The notes: generated from the sequence alone by a model not told the origin. 64,000 nt of DNA from Glossina fuscipes (GCF_014805625.2 NW_024003472.1:93009-157008), one strand, 5' to 3'; numbered from the stretch's first letter, positions 43,601 through 58,000 are shown. Numbers and translations are program-made.

Positions 43601-46600
43601 ATAAATATTCCAACAACATTCCAATACAAGAAATGTGCCCGATATCGCTTACACAATATTGATACTTCTCTCTACTTTTTAGAAGGGAAGTAATGCAGGA
43701 TTCCAATATAATATTCGCATACAAGATTATATTCCTAAGCTTCGAAATTTAAACTTTTATTATTCGCCAAATTTTAATTTCAAATTTTAAATTTTTACGT
43801 GTCAGAGATGGAACATATTTTTTCTGAATCAGATGTAGTAAAAGAGATTTTTTATTTAACTAGAAACGCTGTGTTTCCACCACAACGGAAATAAGTTCAA
43901 CTTCTCCGTAAAGACTCAGGATGCCTGGAGTGGACCCGCGAGCTAAATTCAGGTTATAACAAATAAAATAAATTTTTCAATAGTGAAAAATTACATTGTG
44001 CGCGAGAAGTGACTTGACGCTATGGGTCATTAGACATGTGGGATAGACTAAAATTTGGGCAACAATTCCAGATGGAAGTAGTTAAACGGACTGACAGAAA
44101 AAGAAAAAACCGTAACAGTGTACGACGGTTGACAATAGAGGTAAAAATTTGAAGAAGCCAAATCTACAAAAAACAAATGAAACTGTGTGTGCCAGAGAAC
44201 GCATATGTCTGCTGTAAAAGTAAAATAGTTAGTATTAGGTGTTTGGAGTTGCATTTACAGAGGAAAACAGCTGTAAATTGAAAATGAAATAAATTTTAAA
44301 CGAAATTATTTACGTAGAAATAGTTAAGCCAAAACAGAAATTTTAAATTTGTGAAAGCTTAGTAAATAAATCTTGGCTTTTTTAAAATACTCTTACTTCA
44401 CCAAAGCTTGTAATCAATTCTGTGTACTCAATTTTTCCATACGTCAACATATACTTTCGCTCTCATTTATACTGGATCAACAAGTAAGAACCCATCATTC
44501 TACTAGACATATTAGTCTTATCGCCAACAGTCCTAATCCATTTCTCTGAACAAGCCAAAAAGAAGAGGTAAGTGAAATGTTGTTAAATGTTGTTATTAAA
44601 TTATCAACTAAATTTAAGGAAGACGTATACATCAGGCGGAATGTTTTCTTTGCTCCTGTTATTATTCGTATAATATTCATTGCAAGGCAAACCATATTGT
44701 TGACCGATGCATTGGTGTAAATAATAGTTAGCGTTACATCTAATTTTCAAAAATCTAAGTTAACCCTATTCGTTTTCTAATATCAATATTGTATTTTAAT
44801 GGAAGAACGGGAGGGCATATACGATTTAAGGAAAACGGGAAAATTCGCAAATGCTCGCACAACCCTTGGTAGCATTTGCATCCACTGCCCGGTGCGAAAT
44901 CTGGAAAGTCAGGAATTAACTTCTGCGTTGGCGCATTTTATTTTGACTGCGGTGTCGACATATCGCTAAAGGTCTCCCAATTGAGACAAGTAACTGAGGA
45001 AATAAAAACGGCATAACTACTGCACTTGCAAATTGAATTATACAGGAATGAGGGATATAAGAAGCAAATAAAAAAGTTGAGTTTTATTAATATTACACAA
45101 AAATATATTTTGATTTGCAATTAATTTTAAAACAGTATACTTTCCTTATAGATAAATTCATATGCTAATGTATAATCTACACAATAAACATAAAAAGATA
45201 TAAAATCTATAATGCAAAATCACAATGAAAATAATGAATGAAAATAAAAATTGTGTTATCCGAATCTTCACTTCCGGGATCACTTAATCTCTTTTTTAAT
45301 TTCTGTTAACAATTACCCCACCCACTATTCATTTTCCAATTTTTTCTTCTTACATTGTTGACCATTCCCAACATGCTGGCTAAGCAAATCGGAGATGTCA
45401 GAGCCCATCTTTCAAAGCTTCTTGTCCTTTCATTATAGAACGAATACCTGGAAAAGAGTAATTATTCTGGTTAATAATTATATAATTTTTAATATTAAAA
45501 ATTTCAATAGCGGAGATGTTTGACATTTAAGAGCGAGAAAAAAAACTGCAGCCAAATTAATAATGGAAGGAAAAAAGAAAAAACAGATTGATGGTCTTGA
45601 ATGTAGTCGGATATTGAATTTTCTAGAGTAGTGAGCGAAAATTTGCTGAAGCAAAAATATTGTATTTATGGGAATTGTAAGAGAAGCAATAGAACATCGT
45701 GAGAACAAAAGAAAAGGAATTAAATGCCCGAAATTAATCTATGTAAAAAAAAGTCAAATTTAATTGAAAGTTATAACTAATATTAATAGCCATTTTCTTG
45801 TTTTACTATTGGAAATCTGTTTAATTTAATTAGAAACCTCGCGAACAAAAATCCCATTAAGAAAAAATAGTAAATTTCGATTGATATTAGTGATTTGATG
45901 TAATCAAAAAAAAAAATAATGTTAAATTAGAATGAATATTAGTGTAAGTACCTAAACGTTTGTTCTATAAATCAATGCATTGTAAAATAGAAGCATTTAA
46001 TAGCATAAATATATATAGAAAAATGCGTAGAATAAAGAAAATAAAAAGGAAAAAATGAATGTAAAGGGAAAATGAAATAAAAATAATTTTTTTTTTGACA
46101 GGAAATTAACCTAGGGATGCTCGGGTCTCGATATCTCCCATAGACATCATAGGCCGAAGGAAAACATAGATAGGGCAGTGTGAAGAATGGCTCAAGGCTT
46201 ATACTGTGACCGTTCGGTAAGATAGGTTTCGTGTGTCCGTCTGTTCAAAAAAGGGCAAATTATGTCCATTTCTTTAAGTGTAACTGTCTGTGAACTGTCC
46301 GTGAGACAATAATTAAACTAGCCCCTTGCCTTCACCATATCATCCGAACTAGCTAGATCAACTATGGCAGGTTTGACAGATTCTACAGCTTCCAATCCTC
46401 TTTCAGTGGCACTAAACAGTTGTCATAAAAATAATAAAGTCCGTAGATAATAATTAGACAAACCTAGATGCAGACATCAATTATTTTATGCAAAAGTTAG
46501 ACGTAAGCTGGCAAATTTTCTAACATGACACGTTACAATAAGCACTTTCCTTTGTTTCTTGCCTGGAGTGTTCTCCTCGGCCTCACAGTGTGAGGACTTC

Positions 46601-49600
46601 TAAACATACACCAAAAACAATTACAAAGTACATTTTACATAGCAATTGTACTCACGGCTGTGTTCCAATTGGGGAAGATTTTTCTTGTGGCACTAGCCGA
46701 CAAGAAATCTAAAAGTGTCAGGTAATCCCATGCCGTACAGTAATTGTAAGTATTTTGTGACGACAATTCGGCAAGCAATGAAATTCATTATTTTTTGCTT
46801 TATTAAACATGGTTATTATTTCTCTTTTTTGGATATAGAGTTTTTAACGTTTTTATTATTTCATATCATTTTGTTTTTTCAAAAATCCCATATAATTTTG
46901 TTAATATTTACATTTATACCATTTTGCTTTCAAATGTATGTCCTTGTTTGTTTATGAACAAACAAAACTCAAATTTTCCCCTTATCTTGCCTTTATATTT
47001 TCGAAATATGACGAATATGACGAATGGCAAAAGCCATGCATAGTCCACAACCAAATGAGTTTCAAGGTACGCTATCTGAACTAAAAGATACATAATTATT
47101 GTCTTGAGCGGAAATATTGAACATAAATGTTGTAGTAAATTATATATTGGTGTAGTAATTAATCTTCAATTTAATCAATCAACTCAGCTAGTTGTCTGTT
47201 GTGGATTCGCAGCTCACAGAAGAATAAGAATTTTAGCAAATCATCGAGTCGGAAAATAAGAATTTATGATACGATACAAATTCATTAAATTGGGGAAGAG
47301 TCATAGATATTGTCATGTGAGAAAATATAGTATCTAGTGACCAAGGAATTGTATAATATATTGATATCATGATTTATAAATCGGTTTCGGAAATTAGATA
47401 CCGATTAACTGCTTTTAGTGCCGAATCCAAGTATTTATTAATGTCAAGGATACGTAATATTCGTGCGGCGCTATATCAAGGAAAGTTATATGACGAACGG
47501 TTATTCTTTTGTTTCCTAAATTCAAAAGTCGGACAAGGTATCCCTCCTAAGTCATATATTAGGTGTTTGATTTTAAAGAAAATAAATCTATTGATATATC
47601 TAATAATAGTAATATCTAATAGTGTTTCCGATATTGAGTTGCAGAAAGCGTCGTATAAGTAAGTCAATGGCAAAAAGTTATATATTTTCCATTTTGCCAA
47701 ATGAGCTTTAACAATTTATACCAACGAGTTAAAAAAGAAAACAACTTTCCTTCTTGTAATAAGTTATCCGTCATATATTTCCTAGAAAATAAGAACATAA
47801 GAAGAGTCTTGAATACTGCTCGCTTGGTGTGATAGTTTTTAAGTATAAGAAAGTAAAATCGATGCAAAAAAAATTTGTCAAAAGTACAGTGAAAATGCGT
47901 TCTTAAAATTTCGTTGCGCCGCATTGTTACTGCAAAATTCCAAGATATTTTGCAAGCGGTAGACTAAAACAGGCAACCAAGCTTTCAGGAAATGGCAGTG
48001 ACATTGAAAATTCACCATAGGACAGTTTGAAATCATTTGAAAAGAACAGGGTACAAAAAGGAGCATCAAACCGCGAAAAAACCTGCGGACACTTTTCAAT
48101 GTGACGGATTATATGAACTGATGTTACTAACTTAATAAGTATACGCGTTGTAGGCCTTAGTAGCATTCTGCGAAGACTGTCTTTTGTTCAGATAACCAGC
48201 CAAGAAAATAATATATTATAACAGTTAACGTAATCAAATTAATTCAACTGTTAAGAAGAAATTACAAAATAGATTTTTTTGGAAACTGTTAGAGTTTCAT
48301 TTCCTCATGTAGGGTTGCGCCTTTTATTATGAACTTATGGTGGAATAGTAGTAGAGGTAGTCATTGGATACAGTTCTAGTAACAATTGCATATGAAAGAG
48401 CAAACACATTTCGAAACATTGATGGACCAAAGAAACGAGAGGAAGAATATAATTCCAAGATTAAAGCCTGCCTTTTAGCTCTTGAAAACAAACACGAAGT
48501 AGCACGAAAGTTCTGAGTATCGGGACTTTCAACAATCCAAAGTGCTTATATACACCTCCTAAAGTTAAAATAGAGCGGCAAAACTCCAGCGAAATGGCAA
48601 CCAGAAAGATTACCATCATCTAGTATTAGACGAACTAGAAAGTGGTTAAATAAACGCATTTAATATGGCAATAATGAATCAATCTAATATACAGTAAATC
48701 GGTATAATAAATCGACTACACTGCAGTCACATAGGCCAACAATAAACCAAAATTAAGATGGCAATAACATCTCTGTTTAACGTCGCAAACTCCGTTTCGG
48801 TCGATAATAGCAGATCGATATTGCCCACGAGTAGCGACTGAATTACATTGCATAACGGGCCCCTCTTTTTTGTTGAAATGGTAGAGAAATTGTCCGGGGC
48901 CTATGAAATTAATCAATCATTATGGTTATCATGCTGTAGAAAAAAGGTCTAAACTGGTATAGAAGTAATAACCACCGTTGGAGTAGGATGCCTTCAAGAA
49001 GGGCTGTGTTCCTTTTCGCCGACTAGATGCTTCTCGAATTTTGAAAAAGGGATCCGTAGGATAGTGCGAAAAACTCGAGAGCTATTTTAGGATTTTGTGC
49101 TGGGACTCCAGTCCGTGAAGACAAATATTTGATATTCCCAGGAGCAGAAATTAGAAAGCATTTGGAGCAATGCTTTTCTGGAATACGTGTGCTATATCCC
49201 ATAGAAGGATTTCCGAAATTTCGATAAGTTGCTTGAGACGGCTATCGGCTTGAAAAATATTTCTGTAGAGAATGCACCACGTGAAAGAGAACTGGCGTGG
49301 AAGCAAATGCATCACAGCGTGCGTATAGTTCGATAAGACAATCAATTTGAAAAAGATTGAAAGGAAAAATTATCCTGACTGGCTATATCGGCAATATGCT
49401 GATTGATGGCAAAATTTTCGCAATGAAACAATCAGGTTTTGCGCAACATGTGAGATACACGCTAACTTTAACAGGGATTCCAAGAGCAAGTCAATGAAAT
49501 CCAAGGAAAGGGACCCACTAAAAAACAATAAGGAATTGCCATTGGAATACAATTTGAAATAGCTTGTTCAATCGGTAAAATTAATAATGGAATAACGATC

Positions 49601-49977
49601 ATAGCGATAGTACATAGAGATGGCTTTGATGGTTTAACGTAGCTACACTACATTGTCGGTTTAACCCCACGGTACCCGAAGATGCACGGGTTAGTTTTGC
49701 GTAACCGGCGCCCTCCAGAGAGGTGGACAGTCTCTATATATAATAGCTGCCTGAACTAAACTGGAGAAAACAGATATATTTATTTTGTATAGCCTATCAT
49801 TGCCTCTCTAATTACTTGCTTTAGGAATGATGAAATTTTGGTTCAGATTCATAAGCTTATGGTTCCACCTTGTTGTTGGTTACCCTTTGCGTTTTCAAGA
49901 GTGGTAAATTATGAGAACGTTATTGCTCGCGGCATTGTCGTCCATGCGAATCATCAGTTGTTGTTGGTCTTCTAAAT
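43601..49977. other. 6.4 kb without a recognised gene
   Basis: AT-rich. Open frames such as 46715-46957 (T-rich, hydrophobic) and 47369-47662 have no motif I recognise. A possible transposase helix-turn-helix trace at 48440-48560 and a CxxC-containing trace at 49390-49520 are too weak to name. It is probably old TE sequence. Confidence 0.4.
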
Positions 49978-50170
49978 ATGTTGTTCCATGTTGTTCCAAA
50001 TTATGATGAAAGATTCTTTGATCTTAGTTTTGTAAATTTTCCTGAATTAGTTGCCGATCGCTATCCGCCTTTAAGTCTACCTAAAAAAAATTCTTTTATG
50101 ATTGTTAACTTTTTGTTGGTTTTAAATGATATTTCAATTCATGATCAGTACATCAAAAATAAGGATTAGA
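49978..50170 (+). pseudogene. CR1-like endonuclease end, relic
   Basis: ERFFDLSFVNFPELV corresponds to the RFLDLCFANFPEV block after the endonuclease of the CR1 copies (34000-34100), followed by a broken PLSLPKK...LVLN stretch. It lies about 240 bp before the start of the plus-strand CR1 and is a separate, older copy. Confidence 0.5.
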
Positions 50171-50803
50171 ATCAATTCATCAACACAAAGAACACATCTT
50201 GTAATATATATTACCGTCGACACCAAACCAATGATTCGTGGTAGCCAACTGCACAGTTTAAACACATATATATATAAATACAAAAAAAATTTTTTTTTCA
50301 TTTAATTAATTTTTCTTTTGTTGGTAAAACTTTTTTATTATTAATACGGTTGAAAGCTTTCCTTCAACGAAAGCATTCGGGTGACAGGTGGTTTTTTCTT
50401 TAGATAATTTCAGTTTGGCAAATTTGCGTGCGTGTTGTAGTCGCGTTTTTATTCTGTGCAAGAAATATTTTAATTTTTTTAGTGTATTTCTTAGCTTTTT
50501 TGCTTTATTCGTGTTTCATTTTAAAAATTCTCTAAAAGAATGAAATGTGAATTTATATGAATTTATTAACCATTTATGTGAAAAAATCATTTTGGTTTAG
50601 TGTAATCAACAATTGAGCTCTTAGTAAAAGTCTCTCTTTTTGCCTGTTAATCTTTGTTTACAGTTTCTTTAGCTTTCGCTGTACATTTACAGGTGGCAGG
50701 GAAGTGAGAAATTTGCTTTAATTTGCTGAAAATTTGTGCCGTGAAATTTTTTTGTTTTTCTTTTTTTTTCCTTCATAAGCTACTTTTGTTGTTTTCAAAG
50801 GAC

Positions 50804-51830
50804 ATGGATTGCTTATTTACACCATGTCGTGTAAAAACCGATCCCGAATCTGAACGATTCATTTCTCGTTGGCTGTGTGATCGTTTTGGACATGCAAAGT
50901 GTGCTGGTATTATCGGCCGTGCTGCTGATGCAGTCCTTGACCCTTCTAAAGGTTTACGATGGTTATGTCCTGACTGCAGAAAGCGGGATATTGATTTCTA
51001 CAAACTCTTCACGGAGACGAGAAATTGTTTGTCCGATTTGAGCAAAAATCTCGGCTCCTTGTGGGAGAAATTTGAAATAATCAAGACTAGGTTGGATGAG
51101 TGTCGTTATATTGCGCAGTCATCTTCCTCTCCAACTAACAAAGTTTCAACTAGTAGCGTAATGTGTGCTTCGTCATCTCTGAGTTCTCCTAAGTCCGTTT
51201 CGTCGGTGCAAATTATCGATTCCTTGAAGTCTACAGAGAATGTTAGCGTTTTTGCTACTGTTTTGTCGGTCGGTAACATAAAAGTTACAAAAAAGCCGGG
51301 AAATTCTTCTGGCTTGAGCTATTCTGAAGTGGCAAGTGTATCTCCTCCCATTGATGTCACTCAATCTTCTCAGGCGTTATCGCCTAAAACTAATAATGAT
51401 AATAGTAAATCGTCCGCTCCTCCTGGCTGTTCGAGTGTGAACGCTGGTCGCCAAACTGGGCACGTCGCACAAGATGCTCGTGCAAGTGTGGTTACCCCTT
51501 CTATATTTTCCCCAACTCATAACTCCCCATCCGAGAACCCTACTGCTCCTAGTACAGATGACATATGCTTGAAGGCAGTTCCACCCAAAAAGGAAATATT
51601 TGTGTCAAGACTGGCACCAGGTACATCTGTTGACAACATAAGAAGTTATCTGGCAGCGGAAGCCCCTTCTGTCAATTCAAAGCGCGTTAGTATTTTCAAA
51701 TTAGCTCCTTCCCAATTGAGAGCTATCTCATCCTTAAAAATTCTAGTTCCGACTGCATATATATGGATTTGATATTAAATAAACCATTGTGGCCGGTTGG
51801 ATCCTCAATTGAGGAATTTATCCCTCGGGA
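50804..51830 (+). pseudogene. CR1 ORF1, plus-strand copy
   Basis: The PHD-like finger is kept (CLFTPC, WLCDRFGHAKCAG, LCPDC), then a long Ser/Thr-rich linker and the C-terminal KEIFVSRLAPGTSVDNI and AISSLKILVP blocks. It is open over about 320 residues, longer than the minus copy, so this copy shows the full ORF1 layout. The upstream ATG of the minus copy is AAG here, so the first usable ATG is at 50804. The frame is lost near 51765, before the usual end. Confidence 0.75.
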
Positions 51831-51919
51831 TCGACCCCAAAAAATTAAATATTTCTTCAGGCTCATTTTCTCTCATTTATCAAATTGTTAAGGGCCTAAA
51901 TTCAAAAATTCGTTAAATT

Positions 51920-54517
51920 CGTTAAATTCAGTGAGCACGGAGTTTTCCTGTTTGGTCTTCACTGAAACTTGGTTAAAGCCGGATCTACATTCGTCGGAAC
52001 ATTTCCATAATTCGTTTCAAGTTTTCAGAAACGATCGATTGTATCGCATTGGTAATGGTGTTTTAATTGCCATTTCCTCGGCAGACCAATCCTATTCATT
52101 TGAATATCCAACTACTCCCGACGTTGAATTTATCGCCATTCGAGTGAAATTTCCTAATAAATACTTATATGTGACCTGCCCCTATATTCCCCCAAATTCG
52201 GACATCTCTATATATAAGAAACAAGCCGCCCTCATTTGTGAAGCGGCCAAGCAATGTAAGCCTATCGATATAATTATTGCGTTGGGCGACTTCAATTTGC
52301 TCAAGGCGCTTGGTGTTACAGTGATAGTTCTGGCTGTTTGATTCCTACCTCAACATCTGGTAGAGCCGTTGTGTTCTTTAATGAATTGTTTGATCATAAT
52401 TTGGTTCAATATAATCGTACCCCTAATTGTAATTGATCTTTGCTTTGCCAATTTTCCTGAGATTTGCGTTAATCGTTGTCTTACCTGAGGATCCATATCA
52501 TCCAGCACTGGGTATTTCCTTTCATAACAAGTATGTTGGTTCGTTGAACATCTATAACGTCCCGAATTCAAATTTTTCATATAAATTTTATGATTTCCAT
52601 AAAATCAATGTTGCCATGCTAAAATCACATCTTTCCCATATTGTGCTTGGTTTCTCAGTGGGAAGTATTGATAGCTTACTGTCGTCGTTCTACAATATAT
52701 TAAATCAAGCTATTTCTGCGTCCGGTCCGATCAAGCAGTGTCGCCCTCGGAGCAGGTGTCCCCCGTGGTTTAATAAAACAATAAATATTACAAGAATAGG
52801 AAAAACAAGATTTTCAAAACATATTCGAAAAGTGGTTCTTCTCTCGACTATTTCGCTTACTCAGTGGCAAAGCATAAATTCAACCGCCAATACTATTGAA
52901 GATACCTTCAATTTGTTAAATCCTCCTTGTTTGCTAATCCCAAATACTTTTTTAAGTTTGTTAATTCCAAAAGAAAAATCTCCATAAATCCCTCGCATGT
53001 GTCTTTTAACGGCTCCGAGTCCTCGGATGATTTTGAATCCTCAAATCTCTTTGCGGACAGAACTTTTTAACTGCAAATTTTGATTTATCAGCAAACTATC
53101 TATATCCGATTTCTTATTTGGTTTCAATTCTTAACTTTGTTATATCTGAAAATATAATTGTTCGCCTGGATCTGATGGAATCTCCTCAGGTGTACTTATA
53201 TTTTGTGCTGGCGAGCTATGCGGTGTTATCTCAAAGATTTTTAACAAGTCCTTGAATTTAGGCGTTTTCCCTTTTTGTTGGAAGACTTGTTTCCTTATTC
53301 CTATTCACAAAAGTGGTAATACAGAGGCATTGCCAAGTTGCAATACAGAGGCTTGCCTAAACTTTTCGAGCGAATTGTGCCTCAGCATATAGCTTGATGT
53401 CATATACACTGACTTTAGCAAAGCGTTTGATTTGGTTAACCATAGACTACTTATCTTTAAACTCCAAGCCTCTGGCTTACCTTTCTTCTTAATGGAATGG
53501 TTAAGATCTTATCTGCATGGTAGATCATTCAAGGTTTTATTTAACCTCATTACTTCGGATGAATTCCTCGTGACGTCTGGCTTACCTCAAGGTAGCCACT
53601 TAGGACTCACTTTATTTAATTTATACATCAATTATTTGCCCTCCATAATTAAATTCAGCAAGATGTATGATCATTCAATGTATGCTGATGATGTGAAACT
53701 GTTTTCCTCCTTTTCTGTTGAATCGCAATCACATCAGCATCAAGGTGACTTGGATAATTTTGTTGCATGGTGCTCTGTGGATCTTCTGAAACTAAGTCTG
53801 AGTAAATGTAAAAAGCTTTCTTTCTCAAGAAGAAAGTCATTCATTACTCAGTATCACATTGATTCGCACAAGTTAGAAGACGTCGATTCGTTCACAGATT
53901 TCGGCGTTCGTAGATTACGTTTTAATTTGCATATTGAGCTCTCGTTAAGCAATGCTAGGTCCGCGCTTGGTTTTATAAAAAGGTGGTCCAAAGAGCTTGA
54001 TGATCCTTATATTACGAAAAGGCTTTAGATGTGTTTGGTTAGACCTATACTTGAGTATATCTCTGTTGCGTGGTCTCCTTCATATAGGTGGTATGTAGAT
54101 TCAATTGAATCTGTTCAAAAGCAATTCTTGCTGTTTGCCCTTAGGAATTTGGGTTGGGAACCGATTGCCCCTCTTCCACCCTATGATAATAGGTTGCTTC
54201 TGTTATCCTTACCGCCACTGGAAAAACATAGATTCGTTCTTGGGGTTTCCTTCGTAATTAAATTAATAATTGGTACAATTGACTCACCCGCATTACTTCG
54301 TGAGATTGGCTTTAATGCCCCTCACCACTTCTCTAGGCACTTTATCTTGGTTAAGCTTAGACAGTGTAAATATAATTATGAGTTGTTTAATCCACTCCGT
54401 GTCGTTTGCAAGAACCTAAATAACGTTTATCACTTATTGTCGTTATCGGACTCTTTAAAGTCCATTAAAGCAACATTACTTAATACGCGCGATTTACCTA
54501 TGTCGTACTTCAACTAA
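51920..54517 (+). pseudogene. CR1 ORF2, plus-strand copy
   Basis: Endonuclease to 52341 (FTETWLKP, ALGDFN), then pieces at 52433-52987, 53400-54028 and 54029-54517 in changing frames. The RT blocks FSKAFDLVNHRLL, TSGLPQGSHLG, catalytic YADD (near 53681) and IKRWSKELDDP are present. The region with PGPDGI and HGFRKGRST is partly deleted between 53000 and 53400. A TAG at about 54026-54028 interrupts ITKRL.. just before RPILEY. Confidence 0.8.
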
Positions 54518-54805
54518 CTTTTAACCATAGAAAGTCATTATGGGTGGAAAATTATTTGTTCTTAACTATTATCAGTTGCCAAGCTTATGCATGTTTGCGA
54601 TGCCTTAGGGGTTCACTTGCAATTTGGTCCTGTACCGGTTGTGGGTGTGGCTCTATGCTAGTTTTGTACATGCTTTTTTCCTTTTCCTTCTTATTTGTTT
54701 TATTGTACTTATACTAAGTTTCAATATTAATTAATTTAACTCGCCTGTCAATTTGTTTTAGTTGAGTTTCTTGTATAAGTGGAATAAATAAATAATTTAA
54801 AAAAA

Positions 54806-55599
54806 AAATTCAGATCGAGTAAATTTATCCAGTTTGAATCTTAATCTTTCTTTATTGCACATTAAACTTAAGTCCTTTAAATTTTTTTTTTTTCTAAATA
54901 AAAATTATTTATACATATGTTTGCTTAAAAAGATATGCATGATCACTGATTATATAAATACTTTACCCTTGACGCTCGCCTACAATAATGTGGGCAAAGT
55001 GTAAGAGAACGATGGTCCGCTTTTGACTTTAAGTTATAGAATAGTCTGTTCGTTTGGTTTACTTAGTGAACATTTTATTTATTGTGTTTGTAGTTTCCGC
55101 AAAGGAAGGGAAATTTGATTATCTTAAGAGCCACCCCAGTTGATGACGACCTAGTCCTCAATAATTCGAAGTGGTTCTAATTTCACTTCTATCTTATATA
55201 TCGTTAACCATATTAGATTAGAAAATGTTACACTTGCTAAATGGAACTCTCCCAAATTCACAATGTGCCTTTAATAAAGGCAGTGCTTAAAACCCTATTA
55301 TGAAACATTACGCTTGATTTCTACGCTGGGGACACTGAAAAGCTAACCTCCGGGTTTTATAAGATAAGAAAACTTAGCTTAGGTTTGTTCTGATCGCACA
55401 GTCCTCCCTGCCAAGCAGGTGCCAATCCTGGTTCAACAGAGTAGTTATGTACTAAAAGAATAAGAAAAATAAACTTTTTAAAATATATATGAATGGCAGG
55501 TTTGCGTATAATTACTTTATCTACTCCAGGGTGAGGGGTAAATTTAATTAAAACAACCTCAAAACTTATTCTAGATACTTACAAAAGATAAAATCTTTA
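54806..55599. other. Spacer without recognisable gene
   Basis: AT-rich; nothing recognised. Confidence 0.4.
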
Positions 55600-56690
55600 C
55601 CGGATGTTAATACAAAAAATTTTCATAAATTTGTTAACTCCAAAAAAGAGTCTCTTTATTACATCCATTAATGTGTCTTAATTGCCCTGATTCGTCTGGA
55701 AATTCAGAAATCCCAAATCTCTTTGCCGATTACTTCAAACGATATTGTCCTATATCTAGATTCCAAATAATTTGGTTACATAGTGTTTACGTAACTTTAT
55801 GACATTAAACATAAAAATTGCAAGAAATTGTCATTTTCAAGGAAGAACTTGTTTACCAGTGAGTACATCATTTATTCACACTATTTGGAAAAAGCAGATC
55901 CGAGCGAAGATATAGTGATTTTATATGATCAAAGACTACGTTTTAATTTGAACATTGAGCTTTCCATTAAGGAAGCGACGTCAGCGTTTGCCTTTATTAA
56001 GCGATGGTCCAAAAATCTAAACGATCAATGCGCAACAAAAAGGTTATATATGTGTTTGGCGAGACCATTACTTCTATATGCCATGGTGGTATCCTTTTTG
56101 TGAAGATTCAGTGGGATCATATGAAAAGCAATTCCTGGTCTTCGGAGAATAAATTGCTTTCCTTAGCCCTACCTTCACTGACGAAATGAAAGTTTATCCA
56201 AATTGTTTCATTGTTGGTTAAGTTAATAAACGATGATATTGGCTCTCTGACTTCATTAGGAAAGATTATCATCAGCATTTCTAACCATACTTAATTTCAT
56301 AAAAATTGCTCAGTGAAGATATATTTTTAAGCCTTTCCGTCCGTTAAGAATTCCCTTTAAATACTTAAACGACGTTTAAATTTGCTTCCAATTTTCAAAG
56401 CTTCGTATGCTTCGTAGTTAAGCTAATATTTTCCATTATCGTATATTGCGAAGTTTTCGCATGTTTGCATAGGCTTAGTGGTTGTACACAGGTTGTCAGC
56501 GTCTCTATGTTAAAAGTGTACATGCAGGTTCTCCTTTTCTTATTGTTTATTTGTACATGAATTGGATGTATTTTTACTTTACAAAAGTTAGACCTAACAT
56601 TATGTTTAAAATTTATTTTTAAAATTCTATTCTTCTCGATTATTATTTATATATAGTTGAATTGCATGTGTAAATAAATAAATAAGATCG
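55600..56690 (+). pseudogene. CR1-like ORF2 relic, third copy
   Basis: An older relative of the same CR1: KFVNSKKESL at the start, then KKLSFSRKNLF, YDQRLRFNLNIELS, FAFIKRWSKNLNDQ, ATKRLYMCLARPLL, and a 3' tail of TAAATAAATAAATAAG at 56670-56688. The central RT core with YADD is missing by deletion. The order and direction match 53000-54800. Confidence 0.7.
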
Positions 56691-56849
56691 CAAACATTAA
56701 GTTAATTTAGTGATATAAAAAGTTTAGAGTAATTCGTGTATAGATAAGTAGGTTATCGAATATATTTGAAGGCGTATCAGATGATTTCGAATATGGTTGA
56801 AAACCAACTGGCGACGTCGATCATGTCAGTCGTAGGTTTCGGAAAAATT

Positions 56850-58000
56850 GAAAGAACATTTGCTCCTTCTGCAGCCTGTCGCCACACAGTTCACATCGTA
56901 AGGTAAATTATGGTGACCAATCTGATAAACTGTGGACAAGAAGAACAGTAGAGGTTAATATTTCGACTTAGTACAAGAAAACAAAATAAACCGACCTAGA
57001 CGATGGACTGCACAGCCACCATTGTAGTAGTGATATGTAAAAATACGAAAAAGCGTGAAAGTTAACTTAATACTTTTAATCAATTAATTTAAGATAATTT
57101 CTTTCTTGTAACTGAACTGATTATAATATCCATTGAAGTGGATGAATGCATAAGAGTTCATTATCATTCGTCCGGCACGGTGGGCATGTGAGCTTGATAA
57201 ATACAAACGTAGCGGATGTTTACAGGTTGACTTTATCCGTACAGAATCAGCGGACGTAGACTTGACCAGCGAGTTGATCGCAGGTTATAAAAAATCTTTA
57301 CAATGAATATTTTTGGAGTGATATTAGAGTTACTGACTGCTCGCCACAGTTGTATGCCTTAGTTACAAATAAGAGGCAGGAAACTTTTGTGTGAAATACA
57401 TACATTCGTAAGGTAAGTTGAGATTCTGGACGAAGTGACCAATAGAGTTGTTGATTTTCAAATTAAGCTGTTGGCGTTAGGATTTCATATGGTTTTCCGT
57501 CGCTAACCTTTAGTCAGCATGTAAGCCAATATATGTTACACAGTCGTTGATAGGAATATTGAAGCCATTCACAAGTAGTAAACGAAAAATTCTTATTTAG
57601 CGGAAACTTAATGTACGTAGATTTTTCAGCGCTTATTTTGCTATTCCATTTGTTCAACCGAAGTGAAATTTCGTTGAGATGAATACCTATTTCATAGGAA
57701 ACGTTCACGAAATCACTAGATGCAGTCAGAATAGGAAGGAATATGTAGTTCGTAGGAAGCAACTACATGATGACTAAATGAAAATAGGATTGCTCTATCA
57801 CAGTCCGAAGTGAAGATTGTATAACGTTTTCGCTTTTATGGGGCACTATACCTTCATTTTTTTATATATTGGATCCATCATTTTCAACTTTAAGGTTGAA
57901 ATATCCGTTCGGTAAATAAAATTCAAGCAGCAGGTAAATAAGGTTTGAAAAAATGTTTTTCAGATTGAAATTATCCGATTAGGCCAGAAGGCTTTTTACA
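56850..58000 (-). pseudogene. Jockey-like reverse transcriptase relic
   Basis: The minus-strand frame at 57762-57514 reads ILTASSDFVNVSYEI, then LNEISLRLNKWNSKISAEKS, the post-catalytic part of Jockey-clade RTs (..LQ.HLN.I..W..KW.IKVN..KS..). Lower coordinates give a SNSNITPKIF-like stretch that fits the TASNSNI..IQRFQSK block. The catalytic FADD is not preserved. Borders are approximate. Confidence 0.5.

Larger units (their letters stand above)
50410..54805 (+). mobile_element. CR1-clade retrotransposon, plus-strand copy
   Basis: It is the same family as 31480-36160 in the opposite orientation. It begins at about 50410 (CAGTTTGGCAAATTTGCGTGCG) and ends with AATAAATAAATAATTT plus an A run at 54782-54808, after the same 3' UTR. 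Several deletions and frameshifts make it more decayed than the minus copy. Confidence 0.85.

Noticed and set aside
46715..46957. Open frame that looks like a membrane protein
   Set aside because: It is a T-rich tract, giving F, L and I by composition, without charged loops or a motif.
48440..49520. Possible transposase helix-turn-helix and a CxxC integrase-like trace
   Set aside because: Only short, stop-interrupted patches; no second domain in the right order, so no family can be named.
54950..55450. Possible tRNA-derived SINE or small RNA gene
   Set aside because: No A and B box pair or foldable cloverleaf could be seen. No tRNA or rRNA gene was found in the window.
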